From assembly GCA_963781025.1 (NCBI GenBank), contig CAWADU010000003.1:248001-312000 (forward strand): a DNA stretch of 64,000 bases, in the 5' to 3' direction. The DNA comes from Tardibacter sp963781025. Its GTDB lineage: Bacteria; Pseudomonadota; Alphaproteobacteria; Sphingomonadales; Sphingomonadaceae. The position numbers were made by a program, and so were the translations under genes. The stretch's first letter is position 1. Every line of letters starts with the position of its first letter. Positions 7,861 to 16,165 of the stretch are shown here, piece by piece. Below the pieces are notes generated by a model that had not been told where the DNA came from, ran no database searches, and saw only the letters and a list, made by a program, of their open reading frames with translations.

Positions 7861-9552
7861 ATGCTTATGGATCAGACCTACGACTGGGCCGGCAATTATC
7901 GGCATCCGACCAGATGGAACCAGCATTTTCCGCCACTGAGCCTGCCGCAGATGTTAGCGCACTCCGCCACACGGACACCCGAAGCGGCGCTGATTGATTT
8001 TTACGGCCGCCATTACAGCTATGCACAAGTCGAGCGCGCGGCCGATCGCTTTGCGTGCGGCTTGAAGCGGATCGGGATCAAACGCGGCGACAGGGTGGGA
8101 CTCTTCCTTCCCAATGTGCCTCATTATCTCGCGGCCTATTATGGCATAACCCGTCTGGGTGCGATCGTCGTCAATCTGTCGCCGCTCTATTCGGTGGAGG
8201 AACTGCGGCATCAGATAGACGACAGCGGAACGCGCGCGGTGGTGACGCTCGACGCCAAGGCCCTATTGCCGACGGCGCTTGAGGTGATGCGACAGAGCGC
8301 AATCGAAAAGCTGATCGTCGGATCGATCGCGGGGGCGCTGCCCGCGGCCAAGTCGGTGCTGTACCGGCTGTTCAACCGCAACGACATCGTCGACCGGCCG
8401 GACGACAAACGCCTCTGCCGCTTTTCCGACCTTTTGGCGAATGATGGCGGCTGTCCTTTGGAAGACATCGATCCGGAACGCGACATCGCCGTCATACAAT
8501 ACACCGGGGGGACGACCGGGATGCCGAAAGGCGCGATGCTCACCCACCAGAACCTGACGGCCAATGCACGTCAGATCGCGTCGGTCGATCCGCACGGCGG
8601 GGAGGCGGACAGGATCATCGGCGTGCTGCCCTTGTTCCATGTCTTCGCGAACAGTTGCGTCCTCAACCGCACCGTTCACCTCGGCGGGGAGATCGTCATG
8701 CTGCCGCGTTTCGACGCAGGCCAGGTGCTGGCGGCGATCAACCGGACGAAGCCGACGTCGATGCCCGGCGTGCCGACCATGTACCAGGCGCTGCTTGATC
8801 ATCCACGGCTGGGCAAGACGGATTTTCATTCGTTGCGGGTCTGCACGACTGGCGGTGCGCCGATGGCCGTCGAGCTCAAGCGCAAGTTCGAGGAGGCGAC
8901 GAATGCCGTGGTCACGGAGGGCTATGGTCTGACCGAAGCGGCCGGCGTCGTGACGGTCAATCCGTACGAAGGGCTCAACAAGGCGGGCACCGTCGGCCAG
9001 CCGCTGCCGGGAACCACCGTCGTCCTCATGGATCGCGAAAACCCCGACACACCAGCGCCGCCGGGCGAGCCGGGGGAAATCACCTTCGCCGGACCGCAGG
9101 CAATGCGCGGATACTGGAACCGGCCCGCCGAGGACGCCAAGATCTTCGTCGACGGACGTTTGCGGACAGGGGATGTCGGCATCATCGACGCCGATGGCTA
9201 TCTCTCAATTGTCGATCGCCTGAAGGACATGATTTCGGTCGGCGGCTTCAAGGTCTTCCCCAGCCAGATCGAGACCGTTCTTTACCGCAATGCGGCGGTA
9301 AGGGAGGCATTGGTGATCGGGATACCCGATGCCTATCTTGGCGAGCGGCCAAAAGCCTTTGTTACCCTCGCGAATGGCGCCGCGATCACGGGGGATGAAT
9401 TGATGGGCTGGCTCAATCCGCAATTGGGGAAGCACGAACGCGTGATTGCCGTCGAAGTTCGCAATGCATTGCCGAAGACGATGGTAGGCAAGCTTTCCCG
9501 CAAGGAGCTTGTGGATGAAGAGCGCCAGAAGCCACGGCCGTCTCAAGCCTGA
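7861..9552 (+). CDS. Long-chain fatty-acid-CoA ligase (AMP-binding enzyme)
   Basis: 563 residues, the usual FadD length. It has the adenylate-forming motifs in order: the phosphate loop YTGGTTGMPKGAML (about 216-229), GYGLTEAAG (A5), the hinge RTGDVGIIDADG (A7-A8) with SIVDRLKDMISVGGFKV, and the C-terminal catalytic-lysine region MVGKLSRKEL. The reaction is fatty acid + ATP + CoA giving acyl-CoA, feeding beta-oxidation or lipid synthesis. ATG 7861 gives MLMDQTYDWAGNY; a second ATG at 7867 is possible. Chain-length preference cannot be read from sequence. Confidence 0.93.
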   Translation: MLMDQTYDWAGNYRHPTRWNQHFPPLSLPQMLAHSATRTPEAALIDFYGRHYSYAQVERAADRFACGLKRIGIKRGDRVGLFLPNVPHYLAAYYGITRLGAIVVNLSPLYSVEELRHQIDDSGTRAVVTLDAKALLPTALEVMRQSAIEKLIVGSIAGALPAAKSVLYRLFNRNDIVDRPDDKRLCRFSDLLANDGGCPLEDIDPERDIAVIQYTGGTTGMPKGAMLTHQNLTANARQIASVDPHGGEADRIIGVLPLFHVFANSCVLNRTVHLGGEIVMLPRFDAGQVLAAINRTKPTSMPGVPTMYQALLDHPRLGKTDFHSLRVCTTGGAPMAVELKRKFEEATNAVVTEGYGLTEAAGVVTVNPYEGLNKAGTVGQPLPGTTVVLMDRENPDTPAPPGEPGEITFAGPQAMRGYWNRPAEDAKIFVDGRLRTGDVGIIDADGYLSIVDRLKDMISVGGFKVFPSQIETVLYRNAAVREALVIGIPDAYLGERPKAFVTLANGAAITGDELMGWLNPQLGKHERVIAVEVRNALPKTMVGKLSRKELVDEERQKPRPSQA

Positions 9553-9737
9553 CAGCGGCGTTCCGAAAGGTTTTGAATGCATTGCGCGCAGCTTGCCGGA
9601 TAATTTCGGCGGCTGGCAGCCACGCATGGGAATTGCGCCGTCATGGGCTATCGCCCTCGCCGTGCAATCGGATATTTTGCCGGGGTTCGCGCCTTGGCCC
9701 GCTTGACCAAGCCGTCTACTGAGGCCACAAGCATGGC

Positions 9738-9986
9738 ATGGATGGGGATACTGCCGCGCTTGACGCACTGAGCTTCGAAGACGCGCTGAAGCGCCTGGAG
9801 GCGATTGTGCACCGGCTGGAAACCGGGGAAGCCAGCCTGGAGGATTCGATTGACCTCTACAGTCAGGGCAAGGCCTTGAAGGATCATTGCGAGGCCAAGC
9901 TGGCCGCAGCGCAAGCCAGAATCGAAAAGATTCAGCTAGGGGCCGATGGGAAACCGGCTGGCCTGCAACCATTTGACGCTGGTTGA
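9738..9986 (+). CDS. xseB: Exodeoxyribonuclease VII small subunit
   Basis: 82 residues, matching XseB size. The core LSFEDALKRLEAIVHRLETG-EASLEDSIDLYSQGKAL is the family signature (FExALxxLExIVxxLExGxxxLEesl). XseB binds XseA to form the nuclease that degrades single-stranded DNA to oligonucleotides; xseA is not in the window. It is followed at once by ispA, the common xseB-ispA order in proteobacteria, with possible translational coupling. Confidence 0.94.
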   Translation: MDGDTAALDALSFEDALKRLEAIVHRLETGEASLEDSIDLYSQGKALKDHCEAKLAAAQARIEKIQLGADGKPAGLQPFDAG

Positions 9987-9993
9987 TCGGTCT

Positions 9994-10893
9994 GTGGTTC
10001 ATGTATCCGTCAGTCTGAAGCCCGCGCTCGATGCGATCGGCCAGGCGATAGACCAGCGTTTCGACCGGTTGCTCGCGGTTCCCGATGATCCCCGCCGCCG
10101 TCTCTTCGAGGCCATGCGCCATTCGGCCATCGGCGGCGGCAAGCGGATGCGGCCCTTGCTTGTGATCGCGGCGTGCGACCTGTTCCACGTAGACCGGGAG
10201 CGTTCGCTGCGTGTCGCGCTCGCGATCGAATGCGTGCATTGCTACAGCCTCATTCACGACGACATGCCGTGCATGGACGACGATGACGTCAGGCGCGGCA
10301 GGCCGACCGTTCACAAGGCTTTCGACGAGGCGACGGCCGTTCTGGCCGGTGACGCCCTTCAGGCGCTCGCCTTTGAAATCCTGGCGGACGAAAGCACGCA
10401 TGCCGACCCGTTCGTGCGGATCGAACTGGTTTCCGAACTGGCGCGGGCGAGCGGACCCTGCGGCATGACGGGCGGCCAGATGATGGACCTGATCGCCGAG
10501 GTGACGACCTTCGACCTTCCCACCACCACCCGGCTTCAACAACTGAAGACGGGATCCTTGATCAGCTTCTGCCTGGAATCGGGAGGGATCATGGGACGCG
10601 TGCCGCCCGAAGGGCGTACGCCCCTGCGGGGCTATGCCCGTGATCTTGGCCTCGCTTTCCAGATCGCCGATGATCTTCTGGATGTGGAAGGGGACAGCAC
10701 GCGCACGGGCAAGGCGCTCCGCAAGGACGCCGAGGCCGGCAAGGCCACCTTCGTTTCGCTGTTGGGGATCGACCGGGCGCGGCAGCAGGCGCATGCTTTG
10801 ATCGATCAGGCCATTGGGCATTTGCAGAATTACGGGCAGGAGGCCGACCTGCTGCGCGCGGTGGCTCGTTTCGCCATCGAACGGGACCGCTAG
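9994..10893 (+). CDS. ispA: Polyprenyl (farnesyl) diphosphate synthase
   Basis: About 299 residues. It has the first aspartate-rich motif in HDDMPCMDDDD (two residues inside the DDxxxxD spacing, typical of bacterial FPP synthases), the second aspartate-rich motif DDLLD, GKRMRP for the allylic phosphate site and GGQMMDL. It condenses IPP with DMAPP/GPP to C15 farnesyl diphosphate, the precursor of ubiquinone, undecaprenyl carrier and carotenoids. The start is uncertain: GTG 9994 gives the usual short N-terminus; an ATG at 9946 with an AGGGG upstream would overlap xseB by 41 bases. Operon with xseB and coaD. Confidence 0.92.
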   Translation: MVHVSVSLKPALDAIGQAIDQRFDRLLAVPDDPRRRLFEAMRHSAIGGGKRMRPLLVIAACDLFHVDRERSLRVALAIECVHCYSLIHDDMPCMDDDDVRRGRPTVHKAFDEATAVLAGDALQALAFEILADESTHADPFVRIELVSELARASGPCGMTGGQMMDLIAEVTTFDLPTTTRLQQLKTGSLISFCLESGGIMGRVPPEGRTPLRGYARDLGLAFQIADDLLDVEGDSTRTGKALRKDAEAGKATFVSLLGIDRARQQAHALIDQAIGHLQNYGQEADLLRAVARFAIERDR

Positions 10894-10909
10894 GCTACAG
10901 GACCATATC

Positions 10910-11404
10910 ATGCGCATTGGTGTCTACCCCGGAACCTTTGATCCGATCACGCTTGGCCATCTCGACATCATCCGGCGTGGGGCGAAGCTGGTCGACAGGC
11001 TGGTCATCGGGGTCACGACAAACCCCTCCAAGTCGCCGATGTTCACGGTGGAGGAGCGGCTCGCCCAGGTGCGCCGCGAAGTGGGGGAACTGGACACGGA
11101 TATCGATGTCGTCCCGTTCGACTCGCTGCTCATGGATTTCGCCGAGGCACAGCGGGCGACGATGATCGTGCGCGGCCTGCGCGCCGTCGCCGATTTCGAA
11201 TATGAATTCCAGATGGCGGGAATGAACCAGCAACTGAACGACCGGGTCGAGACCGTTTTCCTGATGGCGGACGTCGCGCTGCAACCGATCGCGTCGCGGC
11301 TGGTCAAGGAAATCGCGATTTACGGTGGCGACATCTCCAAATTCGTGCCACCTCGGATTGCTGCGGATGTGGCGCGAACCTTGGGTACGAAAAAGGTCGG
11401 TTAA
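10910..11404 (+). CDS. coaD: Pantetheine-phosphate adenylyltransferase
   Basis: 164 residues, full length. The nucleotidyltransferase signature GTFDPITLGH (T/HxGH at residues 14-17) lies at the N-terminus, VRGLRAVADFEYE and the LVKEIA segment near the C-terminus. It transfers AMP from ATP to 4'-phosphopantetheine, the penultimate step of CoA synthesis, in the cytoplasm as a hexamer. It starts 16 bases after ispA and is probably cotranscribed with it. Confidence 0.97.
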   Translation: MRIGVYPGTFDPITLGHLDIIRRGAKLVDRLVIGVTTNPSKSPMFTVEERLAQVRREVGELDTDIDVVPFDSLLMDFAEAQRATMIVRGLRAVADFEYEFQMAGMNQQLNDRVETVFLMADVALQPIASRLVKEIAIYGGDISKFVPPRIAADVARTLGTKKVG

Positions 11405-11550
11405 ACTGGCTTATCATGCCAGCCGGACGGACCGCTGTTTCTATGATTCATGTTGTTCAGACGAGGAAATCCAGTTTCGACCTGGTGCCGCGTTCAGCGG
11501 AGCGACAGAGCGCACCGGATAATATGGCTAAGATGACGTTGAGGATCAAA

Positions 11551-12225
11551 ATGCGGAAATTCATTCTAGCCTTGGCGGGTTTTATGGTGGCGACCGCTGC
11601 GGTCGCACAGGATGCGCCGCAGCCCACGGTTGCGCCTCCGGCCGTTGACCCCCAGAATATCCTCAACCTTGATCTGTCGACCGGCGGCAGGGTCGTCATC
11701 CAGTTGCGCCCCGACAAGGCGCCGAACACCGTCGAGCGCGTCAAGACGCTGACCCGTCAGCACTTCTATGATGGATTATTGTTTCACCGCGTGATCGACG
11801 GCTTCATGGCGCAGACCGGCGACCCGAAGGGAACGGGCGAGGGCGGTTCGTCGCTCCCTGACCTGAAGGCTGAATTCAACGACCTGCCGCATGTGCGGGG
11901 CACCGTCTCCATGGCCCGCGCGACGTCGGTGGACAGCGCGAACAGCCAGTTCTTCATCATGTTCCAGCCCACGCTCAGGCTGGACGGCAAATACACAGCC
12001 TTCGGCCGGGTTATCGACGGCATGGCCTATGTCGACGCGATCCAACGCGGCGAACCGCCGGCCAACCCTTCGCGCATCGTCCGGGCATCGATAGGGGCGG
12101 ACAATGTTCCGCCGATGGCCGCCGCTGAACTCAAGGCGGCGGAAACGCCCGTGGCGGTCGCGCCTCCCGCGCCGCCGCCCGTCGTGAAGAACAGTATTCC
12201 GCCGAAAAACCCCAAACGCAAATAG
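11551..12225 (+). CDS. Periplasmic peptidylprolyl isomerase, cyclophilin type
   Basis: 224 residues. Residues 1-20 are a Sec signal (MRKFILALAGFMVATAAVAQ). The cyclophilin domain spans roughly 45-190: FHRVIDGFMAQTGD carries the catalytic Arg and the Phe-Met-Gln of the active site, and NSQFFIMF the second aromatic. It isomerises proline peptide bonds in exported proteins. The C-terminal ~30 residues are proline-rich and basic (PPAPPPVVKNSIPPKNPKRK), probably unstructured. ATG 11551 was chosen because GAGGA lies 6 bases upstream and it starts the signal peptide; the frame is open to 11416 but encodes no plausible leader. It ends 7 bases before queA. Confidence 0.93.
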   Translation: MRKFILALAGFMVATAAVAQDAPQPTVAPPAVDPQNILNLDLSTGGRVVIQLRPDKAPNTVERVKTLTRQHFYDGLLFHRVIDGFMAQTGDPKGTGEGGSSLPDLKAEFNDLPHVRGTVSMARATSVDSANSQFFIMFQPTLRLDGKYTAFGRVIDGMAYVDAIQRGEPPANPSRIVRASIGADNVPPMAAAELKAAETPVAVAPPAPPPVVKNSIPPKNPKRK

Positions 12226-12232
12226 CACGGCC

Positions 12233-13300
12233 TTGCGCGTCGACCTGTTTGATTTCGAACTGCCGCCGGAACGCATAGCACTGCGGCCGGCGCGGCCCCG
12301 TGACGCCGCACGGATGCTCGTCGTCGAGGCCGGCGGTCTGCGGGATCGTGCGGTCGGCGATCTGCCCGATCTGCTGCGCGCGGGCGATGTGCTGGTATTT
12401 AACGACACGCGTGTCATTCCCGCCCAGCTTGAGGGGCGCAGGGGGGACGCGAAAGTCGGGGCAACGCTCCACAAGCGCGAGGGGCCCCGGCGGTGGTGGA
12501 GCTTTGTCCGCAATGCAAAGCGCGTCCGGCTGGGCGACAGGATCGATTTCGGCGGCGATGTCACGGCGATTGCCGAGGCGCGCGACGAGGCAGGCGCGAT
12601 CCTGCTGGCGTTCGAGGGAGAGGAGCCGGTCGAACTGCTGCTCGAACGGGCGGGCCGGATGCCGCTGCCGCCCTATATCGCCGGAAAGCGCCCCTCGGAC
12701 GCCGACGACCGGAGCGATTACCAGACGATGTTCGCGGCTGAAGCCGGCGCTGTAGCGGCGCCGACGGCAGCCCTTCATTTCACCCAAAGGTTGATCGAAC
12801 GGCTGGATGCAGCGGGTATCGGGCGTGAAATGCTGACGCTCCACGTCGGGGCGGGCACTTTCCTGCCGGTGAAGGCCGACGATACCGCCGATCATCGCAT
12901 GCATGCGGAATGGGGACGGATCGATGCTGCTGCCGCCGACCGGCTGAACGCGGCCCGGCGGGCGGGCGGGCGCATCATCGCGGTCGGCACCACGAGCCTG
13001 CGGCTGCTGGAAAGCGCGACCGGCGAGGATGGACTCGTTCATCCGTTCGAGGGCGACACCGCCATCTTCATTACGCCCGGCTATCGTTTTCGCGCGGTGG
13101 ACGGGTTGATGACCAATTTCCATCTGCCGCGCTCGACGCTGTTCATGCTGGTGTCGGCGATGATGGGCCTGGAAAGAATGCAGGCCGCCTATGCCCATGC
13201 GATCGCCCAAGAGTATCGTTTCTACTCCTATGGCGATGCCAGTCTGTTGCTTCCGGGGACGTGTCCGGCCAAGAGCGGTTCATGGGGGAGTGAGGTTTGA
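12233..13300 (+). CDS. queA: S-adenosylmethionine:tRNA ribosyltransferase-isomerase
   Basis: 355 residues from a TTG start; the N-terminus MRVDLFDFELPPERIALRPA is the family's invariant beginning, so the TTG is trusted. Other landmarks are LVFNDTRVIPAQL, LHVGAGTFLPVKADD and TNFHLPRSTLFMLVSA. It adds the epoxycyclopentanediol ring of queuosine to 7-aminomethyl-deazaguanine in tRNA using SAM. Its stop overlaps the TTG start of the EF-hand gene by four bases, and tgt lies one gene further on. Confidence 0.96.
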   Translation: MRVDLFDFELPPERIALRPARPRDAARMLVVEAGGLRDRAVGDLPDLLRAGDVLVFNDTRVIPAQLEGRRGDAKVGATLHKREGPRRWWSFVRNAKRVRLGDRIDFGGDVTAIAEARDEAGAILLAFEGEEPVELLLERAGRMPLPPYIAGKRPSDADDRSDYQTMFAAEAGAVAAPTAALHFTQRLIERLDAAGIGREMLTLHVGAGTFLPVKADDTADHRMHAEWGRIDAAAADRLNAARRAGGRIIAVGTTSLRLLESATGEDGLVHPFEGDTAIFITPGYRFRAVDGLMTNFHLPRSTLFMLVSAMMGLERMQAAYAHAIAQEYRFYSYGDASLLLPGTCPAKSGSWGSEV

Positions 13301-13830
13301 CGCGTAAATCCATTGGCATGGCGGTTTTGCTGGCGATGATATCCGCATTGCCATTGACCGCGCCCGCCGCGGCGAAGCGCGACAAGAGCCCCCTCGATGC
13401 GGCCTGCGATCCGGTGTTGCAGGCGAGCCGGCGCTCGACGTCGGCGGTCGGCCTGCTGATTGGCGGCTTCGATGCCAATGCGGACGGCCGGATTGATCGC
13501 GCCGAATTGAAATCGGGAACCGCGCGTATGTTTCATGTCGCCGATGAGGACGGCAACGGCATGGTGTCGCTGATCGAGCTGTCGGAATGGGCGACGGTCT
13601 GGCTGGGCGGCCCCAGCGCCGTTCCCGGCCGGTTCGATTTCGACCGGGATCAGGACGACCGGATATCCCTGGCGGAGTTCGCCGCTGAGCTTGACCGGCG
13701 GTTCAATGCCTTCGACACCGACAGGAACAACGTCGTCGACCATACCGAGTTGCTGAGCAGCGGAATGCCGAAGAATTGCGTCGATGGCCGCTTCGTACAC
13801 CCAGCGCCCGAACAGCGGGACGGCCGCTGA
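13297..13830 (+). CDS. Exported EF-hand protein between queA and tgt
   Basis: 177 residues. The first ~26 are a signal peptide (hydrophobic VLLAMISALPLTAPAAA, cleavage near AAA-KR). Four EF-hand loops follow: DANADGRIDRAE, DEDGNGMVSLIE, DRDQDDRISLAE and DTDRNNVVDHTE. The first two have all the calcium-ligand positions and the central Gly; loops three and four have Asp or Asn instead of Gly at position 6 and may bind less tightly. Likely a periplasmic calcium-binding protein. It starts at TTG 13297, overlapping the queA stop (TTGA), and its own stop overlaps the tgt ATG, so it is translationally coupled to both queuosine genes although no role in tRNA modification is apparent. ATG 13318 is an alternative start. 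Confidence 0.88.
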   Translation: MTRKSIGMAVLLAMISALPLTAPAAAKRDKSPLDAACDPVLQASRRSTSAVGLLIGGFDANADGRIDRAELKSGTARMFHVADEDGNGMVSLIELSEWATVWLGGPSAVPGRFDFDRDQDDRISLAEFAAELDRRFNAFDTDRNNVVDHTELLSSGMPKNCVDGRFVHPAPEQRDGR

Positions 13831-14966
13831 TGGCCAACCGTTTCCGTTTTTCGATTCACGCGACGGATGGGGCGGCGAGGACCGGCGAAATTGAAATGCA
13901 TCGCGGCGTCATCCGCACGCCCGCGTTCATGCCGGTCGGAACCGCGGCCACGGTGAAGGCGATGCGGCCGGCCGAGGTGCGGGCCGCCGGCGCGGACATC
14001 ATCTTGGGCAACACCTATCACCTGATGCTGCGGCCCGGCGCGGAGCGAGTGGAAAGGCTAGGCGGGCTCCACAGCTTCATGGGTTGGGAACGGCCGATCC
14101 TGACCGATTCCGGCGGTTATCAGGTAATGAGCCTGTCCGACCTCACCAAGATGAGCGAAGAGGGCGTCACATTCAAAAGCCATCTGGACGGGTCGCGGCA
14201 CCTGTTGACGCCGGAACGCTCTATGGCGGTCCAGCGCGCGCTTGGCTCCGACATTGTCATGGCTTTCGACGAGTGCACACCTTTTCCGGCCACGCACGAG
14301 CAGGCTGCTGCGTCAATGGAGCGGTCGATGCGCTGGGCGCGGCGATCACGCGAGGGGTTCGACTCCGGTGGCGCGCATGCGGAAGGCGCGGCGTTGTTCG
14401 GCATTCAGCAAGGATCGATGTTCGAAGACCTCCGCCGGATTTCCACCGACAAGCTGACCGACATCGGCTTCGACGGCTATGCCGTCGGCGGGCTCGCGGT
14501 TGGCGAGGGGCAGGGGCGAATGCTCGAGACGCTTGATTTTGCGGTGCCCGTGCTGCCTGCGGACCGGCCCCGCTATCTGATGGGCGTGGGCAAGCCCGAC
14601 GATATCGTGGAGGCGGTCTGCCGGGGCATAGACATGTTCGATTGCGTCCTGCCGACGCGATCGGGGAGGACCGGGCAGGCGTTCACGCGCACAGGCCCTG
14701 TCAACATCCGCAATGCGCGCTTCGCGGAGGATAAGGCGCCGCTCGATCCCGACTGCGGATGCCCGGTCTGCGCGGGCTGGAGTCGCGCCTATCTGCATCA
14801 CCTGGTCAAGTCGGGAGAAATCCTGGGCGCCATGCTGATGACCGAGCACAATATCTGGTTCTATCAGCAGATGATGGCCGACCTCAGGAACGCGATCGCC
14901 GCCGGACGCCTCGCGCAAATGGCCGCCAGTTTCCTTGAACGCTATCGCGCGCGCGGTGAAGGCTAA
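13830..14966 (+). CDS. tgt: tRNA-guanine transglycosylase (queuine tRNA-ribosyltransferase)
   Basis: 378 residues. It has DSGGYQVMSL (proton-acceptor Asp), FDECTPFPA, the base-recognition loop GGLAVGEGQG, the nucleophile region DMFDCVLPTRSGR, and the zinc site CGCPVCAGW...HHLV (three Cys plus His). It exchanges guanine-34 of tRNA-Asp/Asn/His/Tyr for preQ1. The ATG overlaps the EF-hand stop (TGATG); a longer open frame to 13776 lies inside the upstream gene. With queA this forms the queuosine operon. Confidence 0.97.
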   Translation: MANRFRFSIHATDGAARTGEIEMHRGVIRTPAFMPVGTAATVKAMRPAEVRAAGADIILGNTYHLMLRPGAERVERLGGLHSFMGWERPILTDSGGYQVMSLSDLTKMSEEGVTFKSHLDGSRHLLTPERSMAVQRALGSDIVMAFDECTPFPATHEQAAASMERSMRWARRSREGFDSGGAHAEGAALFGIQQGSMFEDLRRISTDKLTDIGFDGYAVGGLAVGEGQGRMLETLDFAVPVLPADRPRYLMGVGKPDDIVEAVCRGIDMFDCVLPTRSGRTGQAFTRTGPVNIRNARFAEDKAPLDPDCGCPVCAGWSRAYLHHLVKSGEILGAMLMTEHNIWFYQQMMADLRNAIAAGRLAQMAASFLERYRARGEG

Positions 14967-15013
14967 GGTCCGGCGCACGCTGCTCGACGAGTTTCAGGGT
15001 GGAGACACGGGGC

Positions 15014-16112
15014 TCAGGCAGCGGCGGTGGCCGGTTCCTCGGGCGTTTCGAAAGCGACCTGATTGCGCCCGTTCTGCTTTGCCGCGTAGAGTGCCTTGTC
15101 GGCGCGGTCGATGAATTCGTCGACGCTGTCCGATCGGCGCATTTCGGAAACGCCAAGCGACAAGGTGATCTTGCCGACGTCTTCGTTCCGCTGCTTTGAA
15201 CGAACTGTTCGAGACCCGATGAAATCCCGGAACTGCTCGGCGATATCTCCGGCAGCTTCCAGGTTTTTGGAGGGAAGCACGATCACGAATTCCTCGCCGC
15301 CATAACGCGCGGCAAAGCCGATGCCGTGGAAGAAATGCTCCATGCTTTGCGCGACGAGACGCAGCACTTCATCGCCCAGCGCATGGCCCCAGCGATCATT
15401 GAATTTCTTGAAGTGGTCGATATCGAGAAACACAAGCGTGATAGGCTTGCGATCTGCCAACGCACGAGCGGACTGCGCCTCCAGATAGGCGTTGAAAGCC
15501 TTGCGGTTGGGCAGTCCGGTAAGCGGATCGGTGCGGCTTTCCGATCGCGCCATTTCAAGGTCGCACCGCAGGGCGGAGATTTCCTTGCCGGAAGAGACGA
15601 GCTGCGCTTCCAGAAGCGAGGCTTTTTCAATCATGGCATGTGTCGCGGCAGCCATTTTGGCGAGAAGCGCGCGCTGTGCTTTGATGTCCAATCCGCTTTC
15701 GAGCGATCTGGTGCTGCCATCAAGCGCCTGTTTGTAGAGCTTGGCGTTCCCGCCCAATTCCTCGACATGATGGGCGATGCGTTCAAGCTGGTTCTGGGTT
15801 TCGTCCAACAGATCGCTGAGCGCATCTTCCTGGACCTGCCCATAGAATTTGGCCCGGAGCTTGGATAGCGTGCGAAGGCCGATGGACCCGGACCCGAGCA
15901 GCGAGTTCGATTTCCTCGACGAAGCGAGGATCCGCGCCCGTGACATAACGATACCAAAATTCATAATTGACCGGGGTTGGCGAAAATCCGCCCTCGGTCA
16001 TGAGCGTCTTGATCCTCTCAAAGATCGCGGTATCGTCGTTCACGGCTCGGTTGCGCCTACTGGGTCCTGGTGCGCGCGCGGCTTCCCGTTCGTGCGGGAC
16101 GTAATCTGCCAT
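15014..16112 (-). CDS. GGDEF-domain diguanylate cyclase, frameshifted in this sequence
   Basis: Two overlapping frames make one protein. The N-terminal part (MADYVPHE... or from GTG 16043 in VNDDTAIFERIK) contains FSPTPVNYEFWYRYVTG; the rest contains FYGQVQEDALSDLLDETQ, a helical segment, and a GGDEF domain with LTGLPNRKAF, FLDIDHFKKFND and the catalytic RYGGEEFVIVL. One extra base between about 15880 and 15905 breaks the frame; removing it gives about 365 codons. The RxxD inhibitory site five residues before GGEEF is absent, so no product inhibition through the I-site is expected. It should make cyclic di-GMP, input domain unknown. The indel is probably a sequencing error, but this gene is dispensable so real inactivation cannot be excluded. 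Confidence 0.8.
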
Positions 16113-16165
16113 CTAAATCGTAAATTAAGTACAAATCCGAAACGAATTAGAATGCTGATGGGCGG

